Positions 35,579 to 44,717 of a stretch of 64,000 nt of DNA are shown in pieces. Location: assembly GCA_014305025.1 (NCBI GenBank), contig JACRTY010000004.1:47684-111683 (forward strand), given 5' to 3'. This stretch comes from Candidatus Nyctobacter psychrophilus (GTDB lineage: Bacteria > Vulcanimicrobiota > Vulcanimicrobiia > Vulcanimicrobiales > Vulcanimicrobiaceae). Both the position numbers and the translations under genes were made by a program. Position 1 is the stretch's first letter. Every line of letters begins with the position of its first letter. The notes under the pieces were generated by a model. The model was not told the origin of the DNA and did no database searches. It saw only the letters and a list, made by a program, of their open reading frames with translations.

Positions 35579-36694
35579 TCAAGGCACCGTGACTCTTGAA
35601 TGGAAGCTCTCGGTCGCTTCCACGAATGCGCGCGTGCGACTGAGCAGGTCGTCCCGCGCGATCAACAGATTGCCGCCGATCAACAGCATCGTATCGCAGC
35701 TGTAAAAGGCCAGCAGCTCGTCGACGCGTTCGACGGACATGCCGCCGGCAGGTACCGGTAGCACCGCGCGCACGTCACCCCACGGCGCTCGGGCCGCCGC
35801 GGCAATCGCAGCCGAATCGTCGCGCGAATACGCGAAACGGCCGCCATAATTGACGAAGATCGTGGCGTCCGCGCCGAAGAGGCGGAACAGGCGCCCGAAC
35901 AACAGCGGCGGCGCAATGCGGGCGGCGCCCCCGAACGAGGGATGTGAGAGGTAGACGAACTCCGGAAACTCGGCGACCAGATCGTAAAAGGCGGGGAGCC
36001 CGACGATCATCGGCGCGACCAACACGATGCGTACGCCCTCGTCGCGCGCGAGTTGCGCGTGGCGACGTAGAACGCGCGGCGTGCCGATCAGATTCGGCGC
36101 GTAAAAGGCCCGCTTTCCGGTGGTGCGCACCGCCTCGCTAACCGCAGCCTGGCAGGCCGGAATGCGCCTGGCAAACGGCGAGTATGCTTGGTCGGCAAGT
36201 CCGTGATCGTCTTTGACGATGTCGACGCCGCCGAGCGCGAAGGTGTGCGCTAAGCGCGTCAGTTCCGCGATGGGGAGGCCTTGCGGTTTGATCGCGGCGC
36301 AGGTCAGTGCGCGCTCGGGTGCACCCAATAGCGCGCGGATGCCCGCGATTCCGTGCCGCGGTCCGGGGAAACGCGCCAGCAACTCCTGCGGTAGGGTCAG
36401 ATCGACGAACTGCACGTGCTCCCACAAAGAGCCGTTCCCAAAGACCATGTTCATCAACTGCGCGGGCTCGCCGCCGGTGGTTTCCGCCGCGATACGAACG
36501 TCGACGCGATAACGCTGTTCGCCGACGAGCGTGATCCCGCTGACGCGCGCCACGATCTCATCGAGCACGCGCTGGTCACCGATGGCTTCGAGCGGACACT
36601 CGACGCTTTGTTCGAGCGCGATTGCGGCCGCGCGCGCTTCAATCTCCGCGGGTTGCGCATCAACCAGATATGTCGCCTGTAGCCACTGCGTCAT
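35579..36694 (-). CDS. RuBisCO-like protein (form IV)
   Basis: 371 residues of the RuBisCO large-chain superfamily. The N-terminal domain holds ATYLVDAQPAEIEARAAAIA and FGNGSLWEHVQFVDLTLP; the barrel holds GPRHGIAGIRALLG, IKPQGLPIAE (Lys136 retained, the second Lys replaced by Gln138), GGVDIVKDDHGLADQ (Lys161 of the carbamate site followed by Asp-Asp, but the usual Glu is His164), LSHPSFGG, and the glycine-rich phosphate loops PVPAGGM and LLIGGNLL. There is no loop-6 Lys region typical of true RuBisCO and the chain is 80-100 residues short, so CO2 fixation is very unlikely. Relatives act as enolases, isomerases or decarboxylases in sugar and sulfur-salvage pathways. No pathway genes adjoin it. 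Confidence 0.85.
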   Translation of the reverse strand: MTQWLQATYLVDAQPAEIEARAAAIALEQSVECPLEAIGDQRVLDEIVARVSGITLVGEQRYRVDVRIAAETTGGEPAQLMNMVFGNGSLWEHVQFVDLTLPQELLARFPGPRHGIAGIRALLGAPERALTCAAIKPQGLPIAELTRLAHTFALGGVDIVKDDHGLADQAYSPFARRIPACQAAVSEAVRTTGKRAFYAPNLIGTPRVLRRHAQLARDEGVRIVLVAPMIVGLPAFYDLVAEFPEFVYLSHPSFGGAARIAPPLLFGRLFRLFGADATIFVNYGGRFAYSRDDSAAIAAAARAPWGDVRAVLPVPAGGMSVERVDELLAFYSCDTMLLIGGNLLIARDDLLSRTRAFVEATESFHSRVTVP

Positions 36695-36763
36695 TGCGGC
36701 ACGGGGTCGCCGAACGCCGTCACGAACCGTTCACCACAAGTCCCGGTCCGCAGCGCGGGCCGG

Positions 36764-39382
36764 CTATCGCGCTTTCACGAAGGCGTCGATCTGGGGCAGC
36801 AAACGGGTGCGGTGGTCCAGTTGCAGGTGGACATCTTCCATTGACTTGGCAATCTGCGCCGAGGCCGCCGGCGGCACGTTGGCCTTCATGTACTGCTCGA
36901 TCGCGTCGGCCGGAACGCCGCGCCAAAAGCTCCCGGCGATGCCCGTGACGTAGGGAATGCGGTCGAATTCACTCAGTCCGCCGAAGATCTTCGCGTCATT
37001 CTTTTGCAAGAACGCCCACGCCGTCTCAGGGTGATCCTGCCCCACGATTGCCACGATAATGGGCGCGAACGAGGAAAACTGCGGCGGCAGCGTCAGTGAC
37101 GCCTGGAGGCTTTTCTGCGCGAGCGCCGGGTCTTTGGCACTGAACGCCGCTTGAAAGTACGTCTGCATTTCAATGGGGTTGTGGGACGACAGGGCGGCCT
37201 GTATCAGCTTCTGGTACGTCGCTGCATCGGCGTAACGGCCGACGATGCGAATGACCGTGTCTTTGAGCGGCGGCCGCAGGGAATTCGGATCTTTCTGGAA
37301 GGCCGCATAGCGCCGATTCGCCTCGGCGATCGTATCCCTGTCGCCGACCGCCGCCAGATCGCGCAAAACGTGCAGGCGTAGGTTGGTCGCCTCGACGTCC
37401 GACGTGGGGCCGTCCCAGCCGCCCAGCGCCGCCAGCAACGGCCTCAGATACGTCGCGCCCCACGACTTGAATGCCGCTTCCCCCGGCTGACCGTACTCGT
37501 AGTCCAACATCGAACCGAAGTGACCCAAAACCGCCATCCCAACGTGTGGTTCGGTATCACCCGCGTCGGACTTCACGTAGGCGAGGTAATCGCCCAGTTG
37601 CGCCTTTCCGTCGACCGCGAACTGCCAGGAGTCGTCGAGCAGCGACATGCGGTCGGCCACACTGAGCGATTTGAACGTGCGCTGCTGCAGCGCCCGGTCG
37701 GCGGGGTCGTACGCAACGCGATAGTAACCGAGGTCGTCGCCGTTGACGATCAGCGGCACGTCGCAGTTTCCGCCCGCGGCCGTGCCGCTTTGCTTCGCGA
37801 AGAGGAGCGGCACCGTCGTTGCGCTGCCGTCTTCAACGTTGAGTGGAATCGGCCAGACGGTCGCACTGTCGTCCTCAAACGACGTGTAGCGGTGCTGCAA
37901 GAGGTTCAGCGTTCGCTTTCCGCCCGCGCAGGACGATGTGACGGTAACCAGCGGAAAGCCGGGCTGATCGATCCACGGATCCGCCAGAGCCGCGACGTTT
38001 TGGTGCGAGGCGTGCGACAGCGCCGACCACAAATCTGCCGGCACGCTATTGCTGTACGCATTGGCCACGAAATACTCGTGTAGGCCCGATTGGAACGTGC
38101 TGGGACCCAGATACGCTTCCATCATGCGCAAGAACGCGCCGGCTTTTTGATACGCGATCTCGGGATCGAAGATCGTATTGGCTTCGGTTTCATTGTGAAC
38201 CGGGACTTGGATCTTGGTCGTGTTGCGCCGCGCGTCGGCGACGAGCGAATCGTTGGTGGCGTCATCGAATCCGAGCCACCAATTCCAACTCGGGTTTAGG
38301 TCGGCGGTCGACTTCGTTTCCATCCAAGTGGCGAACCCTTCGTTGAGCCACAGGCTATCCCACCACGCCATCGTGACGAGGTCGCCGTTCCACTGATGCG
38401 ACGTTTCGTGCGCGATGATGTCGAAGATGCGGCGCTGTTGGTCCGGCGATTGGAGCGCCGGGTTGTAGACGACGGTGCTTTCCGTGAACGTCATCCCGCC
38501 CCAATTCTCCATGGCCCCGCCGAAGAATTGGGGAATCGAGATCAAATCGAGTTTGGGCAGCGGGAACTTGACGCCGTAGTAGTTCTCGAAGTACGGCACG
38601 AGCCGCTCGAGCGACGCGAGCGCATAGGTTAGTTCCGGACCGGTGCCGCGCGTACCGTACACGTGCAGCCTCGTCGCGCCGGCCGAACCCGTCAGCGTAT
38701 CGAATTCGCCCGCGCATAAGACCACGAGATACGTCGGCATCGCTGGGCTGGTCGCGAAGGTGACGCGCTTGCTGGCCGGAGCAACGTTCGTGCTGCGCTC
38801 GATCGGCATGTTGGAAACGGCGGTCCAGGCGGCGGGTACCGTCGCCGTCAGGTGAAAGCGCGCGCGAAAGATCGGTTCATCCCAACTCGGAAACATGCGC
38901 CGCGCGTCGGTCGACTCCATCTGGCTGCCGAGCATCTGGGTCGGCTTGCCGCTCTGCTGGTCGGTATATTTCTGCACGAATAGTCCCTGTGGGCTGGTTT
39001 GCAAGGTCGCGGTATAGACGACGGCCAGGCGGTGGGTCCCGGGACGGATCGTGCGCGGAAAGCGCATCGTCAGGGTTTGCGCACCGGTCGCGACGGAACG
39101 CGCCGGTTGACCGTCGAGCCGTGCCGATGCGACGGTCGTCTGCAAGGCGTTGACGACGATGACGCTCGTCGGCTTCATGACCCGCAACGTCACCGTCTCA
39201 CTGCCATGAATTTTCATCGTTTTCATGTCCGGAACGACGTTGATATCGTACAGCAGCGGAGCGACGGTGCGCGGCAGAGCGCCCGGGACGGAGTCGAGCG
39301 GCACGTGAGCCGCCGCCGGCGTCGCCGTTGACACGCAAAAGGCGCCCGTGCACAGAGCAAGGTAAAGAGCCGGTCGTTTCAA
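36764..39382 (-). CDS. Exported M1-family zinc aminopeptidase
   Basis: 872 residues from a TTG behind GAAGGGA. That start gives a clean signal peptide (MKRPALYLALCTGAFCVSTA, cleavage after PAAA). Motifs: GAMEN at 289-293 (FGGAMENWGGMTF), zinc site HETSHQWNGD (His325, Glu326, His329) and the third ligand Glu348 in WLNEGFATWME. A C-terminal ERAP1_C-like helical domain follows (about 545-872). It should trim N-terminal residues from peptides outside the cytoplasm. A shared promoter region lies between it and the divergent DUF6582-like gene. Confidence 0.95.
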   Translation of the reverse strand: MKRPALYLALCTGAFCVSTATPAAAHVPLDSVPGALPRTVAPLLYDINVVPDMKTMKIHGSETVTLRVMKPTSVIVVNALQTTVASARLDGQPARSVATGAQTLTMRFPRTIRPGTHRLAVVYTATLQTSPQGLFVQKYTDQQSGKPTQMLGSQMESTDARRMFPSWDEPIFRARFHLTATVPAAWTAVSNMPIERSTNVAPASKRVTFATSPAMPTYLVVLCAGEFDTLTGSAGATRLHVYGTRGTGPELTYALASLERLVPYFENYYGVKFPLPKLDLISIPQFFGGAMENWGGMTFTESTVVYNPALQSPDQQRRIFDIIAHETSHQWNGDLVTMAWWDSLWLNEGFATWMETKSTADLNPSWNWWLGFDDATNDSLVADARRNTTKIQVPVHNETEANTIFDPEIAYQKAGAFLRMMEAYLGPSTFQSGLHEYFVANAYSNSVPADLWSALSHASHQNVAALADPWIDQPGFPLVTVTSSCAGGKRTLNLLQHRYTSFEDDSATVWPIPLNVEDGSATTVPLLFAKQSGTAAGGNCDVPLIVNGDDLGYYRVAYDPADRALQQRTFKSLSVADRMSLLDDSWQFAVDGKAQLGDYLAYVKSDAGDTEPHVGMAVLGHFGSMLDYEYGQPGEAAFKSWGATYLRPLLAALGGWDGPTSDVEATNLRLHVLRDLAAVGDRDTIAEANRRYAAFQKDPNSLRPPLKDTVIRIVGRYADAATYQKLIQAALSSHNPIEMQTYFQAAFSAKDPALAQKSLQASLTLPPQFSSFAPIIVAIVGQDHPETAWAFLQKNDAKIFGGLSEFDRIPYVTGIAGSFWRGVPADAIEQYMKANVPPAASAQIAKSMEDVHLQLDHRTRLLPQIDAFVKAR

Positions 39383-39506
39383 CGTGGTGTCCCTTCGCGG
39401 TGCGGCATGTACGGCCCGAGGTTCGCCGATGTTTCGCGGGGACGACGGTCGCGCCTGGCGGAGCGGGGCGCAAGAGCTGCCGGCGTCGCTCCGCGAAGGT
39501 TCGCGC

Positions 39507-39764
39507 ATGAAACCGACCTGGAAACCCGTCGCCGATCCGCACGCGTCAAAGTCGGCTTTGCCCGACAGCGCGTTTGCCTTCCCAAAAGAACGTAAGGAGC
39601 CGCTCGTCGATGCGGCGCACGTGGGCAACGCGCTCGCGCGCTTCGCCCAGGTTCAGGACGTCAGCGATGAAGAACGAGCGCAGGCATTCGACAACATCCG
39701 CGCGGCGGCGCGGCATTTCGACGTGCACGTCGGTGAGTCGAGTTGGCGCGATCTGATGCGCTGA
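39507..39764 (+). CDS. DUF6582-like small protein
   Basis: 85 residues from an ATG behind GAAGG. The core reads SALPDSAFAFPKERKEPLVD, AAHVGNALARFAQVQDVSDE, ERAQAFDNIRAAARHFDV, a small helical domain I associate with DUF6582, often seen at the ends of phage or stress-related proteins. The role is unknown. It is divergent from the aminopeptidase gene. Confidence 0.65.
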   Translation: MKPTWKPVADPHASKSALPDSAFAFPKERKEPLVDAAHVGNALARFAQVQDVSDEERAQAFDNIRAAARHFDVHVGESSWRDLMR

Positions 39765-39771
39765 CGCGGAG

Positions 39772-40159
39772 TATGGGTCGCCGCTCGCCTATCCGGGTTA
39801 CATTGCGGTCGGCTGCACGACCGTCGGCGCGGTCGGAACCAGCGGAGGTACCCATCGTCGATCCCAAGACGTGCACGGCGACCACCGCCACGAGCGGTTT
39901 TCCGTTCCTGCTCATTCCCGACGCCTACACGGGGCGCTTCGATGATCCCGGCGCGTTCAAAGAGCCCGAGCGCCTCACCCTCAATCTGGCCGGCTCGTAT
40001 GATGCGAGCAAAAACATGCGGTTGAGTTTTGCCGTAACGGGCTGATCGACTCGTGCTTCCAGCGAGGGCTACGGCGCCTTCAACAATAATCTCAACGCCG
40101 GGTTCATCGGCACGACGCTGCCGCTGCAAGCAACGTTCGACGTGCAATTCCGGTTGTAA
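39772..40159 (+). pseudogene. Remnant of a TonB-dependent receptor C-terminus
   Basis: Three frames read in turn give the end of an outer-membrane beta-barrel: SPLAYPGYIAVGCTTVGAVG, then SGFPFLLIPDAYTGRFDDPG and EPERLTLNLAGSYDASKNMR, then YGAFNNNLNAGFIGTTLPLQ and ATFDVQFRL with a terminal aromatic-type strand. At least two frameshifts and a stop break it, and the plug and most of the barrel are gone. It is evidence that the lineage has an outer membrane. Confidence 0.6.
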
Positions 40160-40164
40160 ACGCT

Positions 40165-41271
40165 ATGGCGAACTACGTCAGACCCTCGGTGCGCAGCGGG
40201 GCGAAAACCTTGCCGGCACGCTACTACGTTGACGATAAGGTCTACGGGCTCGAGCGCGAGCGGGTCTTTGCGCGCTCCTGGGTGTGCGTGGGACGGCAAG
40301 AGCAACTCGCGCAACCGGGTGATTTTTTTCTGGCCGAGGTCGCCGGAGAAAGCCTGATCGTCGTGCGGGACCGCGCGGATACGGTTCGCGCGCACTTCAA
40401 CGTGTGCCGTCACCGCGGGACGCGTATCTGCGACGCAGCCCAAGGCCGCTTCGGCGGTTCAATCCAGTGCCCGTATCACGCCTGGACGTACGGGCTCTCG
40501 GGCGAGCTTCAAACCGCGCGCAACATGGAACTGGTGCCCGACTTTGAGCGCGCCGACTACCCGCTGGTGTCGGCGGCGGTCCGCGTCGAGGCCGGTTTCA
40601 TCTTCGTGGCGCTCGAGCCGCCGCCCGCGGCGAACCCACCGCTCGCCCAGCTGGACGCGAAGCTTGCGGCCTGGCAGGTGGAGACGTTGCGGGTCGGAGC
40701 GAGCGCCCGCTACGAATTAGCCTGCAACTGGAAGCTCGTGTTCCAAAACTACTCCGAGTGCTATCACTGTCCGCTCATCCATCCGCAGCTGACCAAACTT
40801 TCGCCGCCCGATTCGGGGCGCAACGATTTTTTCGACGGTCCGGTGCTGGGCGGCTACATGACCTTGCGCCATTCCGGCAGCAGCATGACGACCAGCGGTA
40901 ACTCACTGCGGCCGCTAGGGAGGGTGAGCGGCGACGATCTGCTGCGCGTTTACTACTACACGATCTTTCCGACGATGCTGCTCAGCCTTCATCCGGATTA
41001 CGTCATGACGCATCGCATCCGTCCGCTAGGGCCGGCGCGTTGCGAAGTGGTCTGCGATTGGCTCTTCGCGCCCGACGCGGTTGCGTCGCCCGATTTCGAT
41101 CCGAGCGACGCGTTCGATTTCTGGGACGTGACGAATCGGCAGGATTGGCACGTCAGCGAACTCTCGCAACGCGGCATCGCCTCGCGCGCGTACCGGCCCG
41201 GTCCCTATGCCGAAGCGGAGGGATTACTGGCCGCCTTCGACCGCCACTATCTGGCGACGCTCGAAGGCTGA
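40165..41271 (+). CDS. Rieske non-heme iron oxygenase, alpha subunit
   Basis: 368 residues. The Rieske [2Fe-2S] site is Cys81-x-His83 (NVCRHRGTRICD) and Cys102-x2-His105 (IQCPYHAWTYGLSG). The catalytic iron site follows as NYSECYHCPLIHPQLT (two His), with a downstream Asp in the C-terminal domain (DFWDVTNRQDWHVSEL). Closest in feel to the glycine-betaine/carnitine/choline-type monooxygenases, which demethylate or hydroxylate small quaternary amines. The neighbouring FAD oxidoreductase and sarcosine-oxidase remnant would fit methylamine metabolism. No reductase gene is adjacent. Confidence 0.88.
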   Translation: MANYVRPSVRSGAKTLPARYYVDDKVYGLERERVFARSWVCVGRQEQLAQPGDFFLAEVAGESLIVVRDRADTVRAHFNVCRHRGTRICDAAQGRFGGSIQCPYHAWTYGLSGELQTARNMELVPDFERADYPLVSAAVRVEAGFIFVALEPPPAANPPLAQLDAKLAAWQVETLRVGASARYELACNWKLVFQNYSECYHCPLIHPQLTKLSPPDSGRNDFFDGPVLGGYMTLRHSGSSMTTSGNSLRPLGRVSGDDLLRVYYYTIFPTMLLSLHPDYVMTHRIRPLGPARCEVVCDWLFAPDAVASPDFDPSDAFDFWDVTNRQDWHVSELSQRGIASRAYRPGPYAEAEGLLAAFDRHYLATLEG

Positions 41272-42791
41272 CGCCGCGCGGGCCCACGCCGGAGGTCAGC
41301 GAGCACGGCATTCGCGGCGCGCTTTCCGGGAGCGCCCGTGACGCAGCCGCCCGGATGGGTTCCCGAGCCGCACAGGTACAGACCGCGCAGCGGCGTTCGC
41401 GCGGAAAACCGCTCCTCGAAGATTTGCCCCGGAAGCAGCTCGCCGTGAAAAATGTGGCCGCCTTCGAGGCCGAAACGCTCCTCTAAATCGGGCGGCGCGA
41501 GCAACTGCTGCGCTTCGATCGCGTTCGGCACGTTGGGCGCATACTGCGCGAGTAGCGCGATGATGGAGCTGGCAGCGTCGGCGCGTTTGGCGGCGGTCCA
41601 CGGCCCATCGGCGCGTTCGTACGGAAAATACTGCGCGAAGATGGAGAGGAGATGTTTGCCCGGCGGTACGAGGCTCGGGTCGGTCGGCGTCTGCATGTAG
41701 CATTCGAGAAACGGTTCGCGCGCCGCACCGTCGCGCTGCGCATCCTCAAACGCGCGCTGCATGAAATCGATGTCGGGCGCGACGTGGATCGTCGCCCGAT
41801 GGTGCACACCGGCGCCGTTCGACGGGCGCGCCGTGTACTGCGGTAATTCGCCCAGAGCGAGGTTCAACTTGAGCGCCGGACCGTTGCTTTCCCACGCGCT
41901 CACCTTGGCGACGAAGGTTTCTGCGAAATGCTCCCCGCCGCTCAAAGCGAGGAACGTGGTCTTCGGACCGGCGTTCGACAGAACGATGCCGGCCGCAATC
42001 TCGCTGCCGTCTTCGAGGACGACACCGCTCACCCGGTCAGCGGCGATCGCAATCTTGCTGACGCTCGATTGCGGCCGAACGTCGGCGCCCGCCGCAAGGG
42101 CCGAACCTTTGAGGGCCTGCGAGATGCCGCCCATGCCGCCGCGTACGAATCCCCATGCGCCGGTGGCGCCCATCGCCTGGCCCGAAACGTGATGCGCCAT
42201 GACGTAGCCGGTGCCGGGATCGCGTGGGCCGCGATTGGTTCCGGTGATGCCGTCGCTGGCGATGATCGCCTGCAGCACGGGCGTCTCGACGAAACGCTCC
42301 GCCACGTCGGCAACCGAACCGGCGAACAGCGCACGAAGAGAGGGCTCGAAGCGTGCCAGCGACGGTTCATCATCGAGAAACGAGACGAACACGGCATCGC
42401 CCGCGCGATCCGCTTCGCGCGCGTACGCTCGATAGCCGTCGACGTCGCGCTGCGAGAACGCGCCGATTTCTGCGGCGGTGGCAACGGGATCGCTCGAGAT
42501 CAGCAGCGAGCGTCCGTCGAGCAGCGGCGTAAACGATGACGGATCCTTGCGATACGCCGAGTAGCCGAAACGTGCCAATTCGAGTTCGGCGATGATCTGC
42601 GGGTGCAGCAGGCTGCACACATAAGAAGCTGTCGACACGGTCCAGCCCGGCCACGGGGTCTCGCTCACGGCGGCACCGCCGACGACGTCGCGCCGCTCGA
42701 GCACGAGCGTCTTGAGCCCTGCCCGCGAGAGATACGCGGCGGCGGTCAAGCCGTTATGGCCGGCGCCGATGATGATTGCGTCGTAGGTCAC
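41247..42791 (-). CDS. FAD-dependent oxidoreductase, phytoene-desaturase-like
   Basis: 514 residues from the GTG of MTYDAIIIGAG. The Rossmann dinucleotide motif IIIGAGHNGLTAAAYLSRAG, the second-strand LERRDVVGGAAVSE, and the C-terminal FAD motif GLYLCGSGTHPGGCVTGAPG are typical of NAD(P)/FAD-dependent oxidoreductases in the CrtI/amine-oxidase group (often annotated beta-carotene ketolase or pyridine-nucleotide-disulfide oxidoreductase domain protein 2). The frame is open into the upstream remnant, so a longer fused product starting at 43199 cannot be excluded. Convergent with the Rieske gene, overlapping by 25 bases. Confidence 0.88.
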   Translation of the reverse strand: MTYDAIIIGAGHNGLTAAAYLSRAGLKTLVLERRDVVGGAAVSETPWPGWTVSTASYVCSLLHPQIIAELELARFGYSAYRKDPSSFTPLLDGRSLLISSDPVATAAEIGAFSQRDVDGYRAYAREADRAGDAVFVSFLDDEPSLARFEPSLRALFAGSVADVAERFVETPVLQAIIASDGITGTNRGPRDPGTGYVMAHHVSGQAMGATGAWGFVRGGMGGISQALKGSALAAGADVRPQSSVSKIAIAADRVSGVVLEDGSEIAAGIVLSNAGPKTTFLALSGGEHFAETFVAKVSAWESNGPALKLNLALGELPQYTARPSNGAGVHHRATIHVAPDIDFMQRAFEDAQRDGAAREPFLECYMQTPTDPSLVPPGKHLLSIFAQYFPYERADGPWTAAKRADAASSIIALLAQYAPNVPNAIEAQQLLAPPDLEERFGLEGGHIFHGELLPGQIFEERFSARTPLRGLYLCGSGTHPGGCVTGAPGKRAANAVLADLRRGPARRQPSSVAR

Positions 42792-43199
42792 GTGCCGTCT
42801 GCCTTCGACGCCGCGTTCGGGCCGGCTTCCCGCCGCGCAGGCTCGGCAGCCATGAAGCGCGCGAGCCGCAAGCCCGTAGCTGCGCGCGCTATCGGCCGCG
42901 CCGCGCAACAGCGCACCCTCCTTGTTGCCGACCAACAACATGCCGCAAAGATCGAGCAGCTGCGTTTCGGCTTCACGCTCCAACGCGCGCCAGAGTCGGT
43001 ATGCACGCTGCAACAGCGGAACGTAGCCGGCGCCTTCGGCGTAGGCTTTCCGGATGATGCGGGAACGGCCCGCCGATGCGCCCAGATCATGGCCGCGCGG
43101 GTATTGCTCGATTCCCAGCACGCGTTTTCCGCGCTTGGCGCAATGTGCTAGCGTCGCACTTCCCATGCCGCCGATTCCAACCACGATCATGTCGTACAT
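42792..43199 (-). pseudogene. N-terminal remnant of a sarcosine / N-methyltryptophan oxidase
   Basis: About 120 residues from ATG: MYDMIVVGIGGMGSATLAHC, then LGIEQYPRGHDLGASAGRSR and IIRKAYAEGAGYVPLLQRAY, the FAD-binding front of monomeric sarcosine oxidases with the characteristic GRSRIIR loop. The catalytic and substrate domains are missing. The frame runs without a stop into the next FAD oxidoreductase, so the locus could make a 650-residue chimera. I take it as a deletion remnant. Confidence 0.65.
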
Positions 43200-43269
43200 G
43201 CGACGCTTCGCTGCGGCAGGTTCGGTGCGTTGAGCAGTGGACCTGGCCGCTGCGCCGAAGCATCGGCGT

Positions 43270-43776
43270 ATGCCGGTCACGTTCGTCGACGCGGGGCGCG
43301 ACGATCTCGAAGCGATCGCAGCCCTCTGGTTCCGCGCGCAAGCCGCGCGGCGGCCCGGCCCGTTCGTGACCATCGCGGATTCACGTACGCTCGTCATGCA
43401 GCGCGCTGCGCAGCCGAACTCGTGGTTCATTTTCGCGACGCAAGGCGAACGCGTCGTCGGCATCGCATACGGCGCGCCCGGACGCAGCGATGATGGTCTG
43501 GGCAAGCCGATCCGCGGCTTGCTGCATCTCGGCATGGTTGCCGTCGAACCGGGCGACTGGGGGCGCGGCATCGGCCGGGGTTTGCTTGGGCGCACCTTTG
43601 AGATGGCGCGCGAGCGCGGCTTTCGCAAGGTGCAGCTGTGGACGCACGCCGACAACCTGCGCGCGCAAAAGCTCTTTGAACGGCACGGCTTCACGCGCAG
43701 CGGGCGCATCAAACGCGACCCGCGCGGCGAGACGATCGTGCACTACGAGCGTAGCCTCGACGTGTCCGTAAGGTGA
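43270..43776 (+). CDS. GNAT-family N-acetyltransferase
   Basis: 168 residues from the ATG of MPVTFVDAGRDDL. The acetyl-CoA loop is MVAVEPGDWGRGIGRGLLG, followed by ARERGFRKVQLWTHADNLRA and LFERHGFTRSGRIKRD. The substrate is unknown. It overlaps the ABC ATPase start by 4 bases, so it may be co-translated with the exporter. Confidence 0.88.
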   Translation: MPVTFVDAGRDDLEAIAALWFRAQAARRPGPFVTIADSRTLVMQRAAQPNSWFIFATQGERVVGIAYGAPGRSDDGLGKPIRGLLHLGMVAVEPGDWGRGIGRGLLGRTFEMARERGFRKVQLWTHADNLRAQKLFERHGFTRSGRIKRDPRGETIVHYERSLDVSVR

Positions 43777-44717
43777 GCGGCGGAGAGGGAACTCGCGAAG
43801 CGAGCGTTGTTGAAGCGCAGGCGTTGAGCAAGCGGTACGGGCCGGTCGAAGCGGTCCGTGGCATCGATTTTATCGTTCGCACCGGCGAGCGTTTTGGCTT
43901 CCTCGGCGTCAACGGCGCCGGCAAGACCACGACGATGAAGATGATTTACTGCCGCATCGCGCCCAGCGCCGGATCGTTGCGCGTCTTCGGACTCGATTCG
44001 GCAGCGCATGCGATGGCGATCAAGCGGCGCATCGGCGTCGTGGCGCAGGAGAGCGCCATCGACCCCGAACTGTCGGTCAACGAGAACATGCTGCTCTACG
44101 CGGCGTTCTTCGGGATGAGCGGCGCGCGTGCTCGCCTCAAAGCGGACGAACTGCTGCGCTTCGTCGGACTCGAGGGCAAGGGAAAGGCGCATATCCGCGA
44201 GCTTTCCGGGGGCATGAAGCGGCGACTGTCGATCGCGCGGGCGCTGATGAACGATCCGGAACTGCTCGTGCTCGACGAACCGACGACAGGACTCGATCCG
44301 CAAGGGCGTTTGCTCGTGTGGGAAAAGCTGTCGTTGCTACGCGCGCAGGGGGTGACGTTATTGTTGACGACGCATTACATGGAAGAGGCCGCGCGTTTGT
44401 GCGATCGGCTGGTCATCATGGATGCCGGCCGCATTTATGCGGAAGGAACGCCCGCCGAATTGATCGCTCAGTACGCGGCTAGCGACGTGCTCGAGATCGT
44501 GGGCGACGCGGCGGCGCTGCCCGATCCCGCGACTCTCGACGGACTCGTGCGGCGCAGCGAACGCCATGGCGAAACGAGTTATCTCTATACCGATGACGGT
44601 CCCGCGTTGCTCGGGCGCCTCGGCGCGCTCGGTTTCGAATCCCGCCGCCACGTGGCGCGGCCCGCGACGCTCGAAGACGTGTTCCTCAATATCACCGGAC
44701 GGGAGCTGGCGGAATGA
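43773..44717 (+). CDS. ABC-2 exporter ATPase (NodI/DrrA type)
   Basis: 314 residues. Walker A GVNGAGKTTTMKM, Q-loop VVAQESAIDPELSV, signature ELSGGMKRRLSIARALM, Walker B LLVLDEPTTGLDP and the switch His in LLTTHYMEEAARLCDRL are all intact. A C-terminal domain (about 230-314) is typical of drug and lipo-oligosaccharide exporters. GTG start. It forms a transporter with the next gene. Confidence 0.93.
   Translation: MSGGEGTREASVVEAQALSKRYGPVEAVRGIDFIVRTGERFGFLGVNGAGKTTTMKMIYCRIAPSAGSLRVFGLDSAAHAMAIKRRIGVVAQESAIDPELSVNENMLLYAAFFGMSGARARLKADELLRFVGLEGKGKAHIRELSGGMKRRLSIARALMNDPELLVLDEPTTGLDPQGRLLVWEKLSLLRAQGVTLLLTTHYMEEAARLCDRLVIMDAGRIYAEGTPAELIAQYAASDVLEIVGDAAALPDPATLDGLVRRSERHGETSYLYTDDGPALLGRLGALGFESRRHVARPATLEDVFLNITGRELAE

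Noticed and set aside
35579..36694. A functional CO2-fixing RuBisCO
   Set aside because: Key lysine and glutamate positions are changed and the chain is too short; no small subunit or phosphoribulokinase is present.
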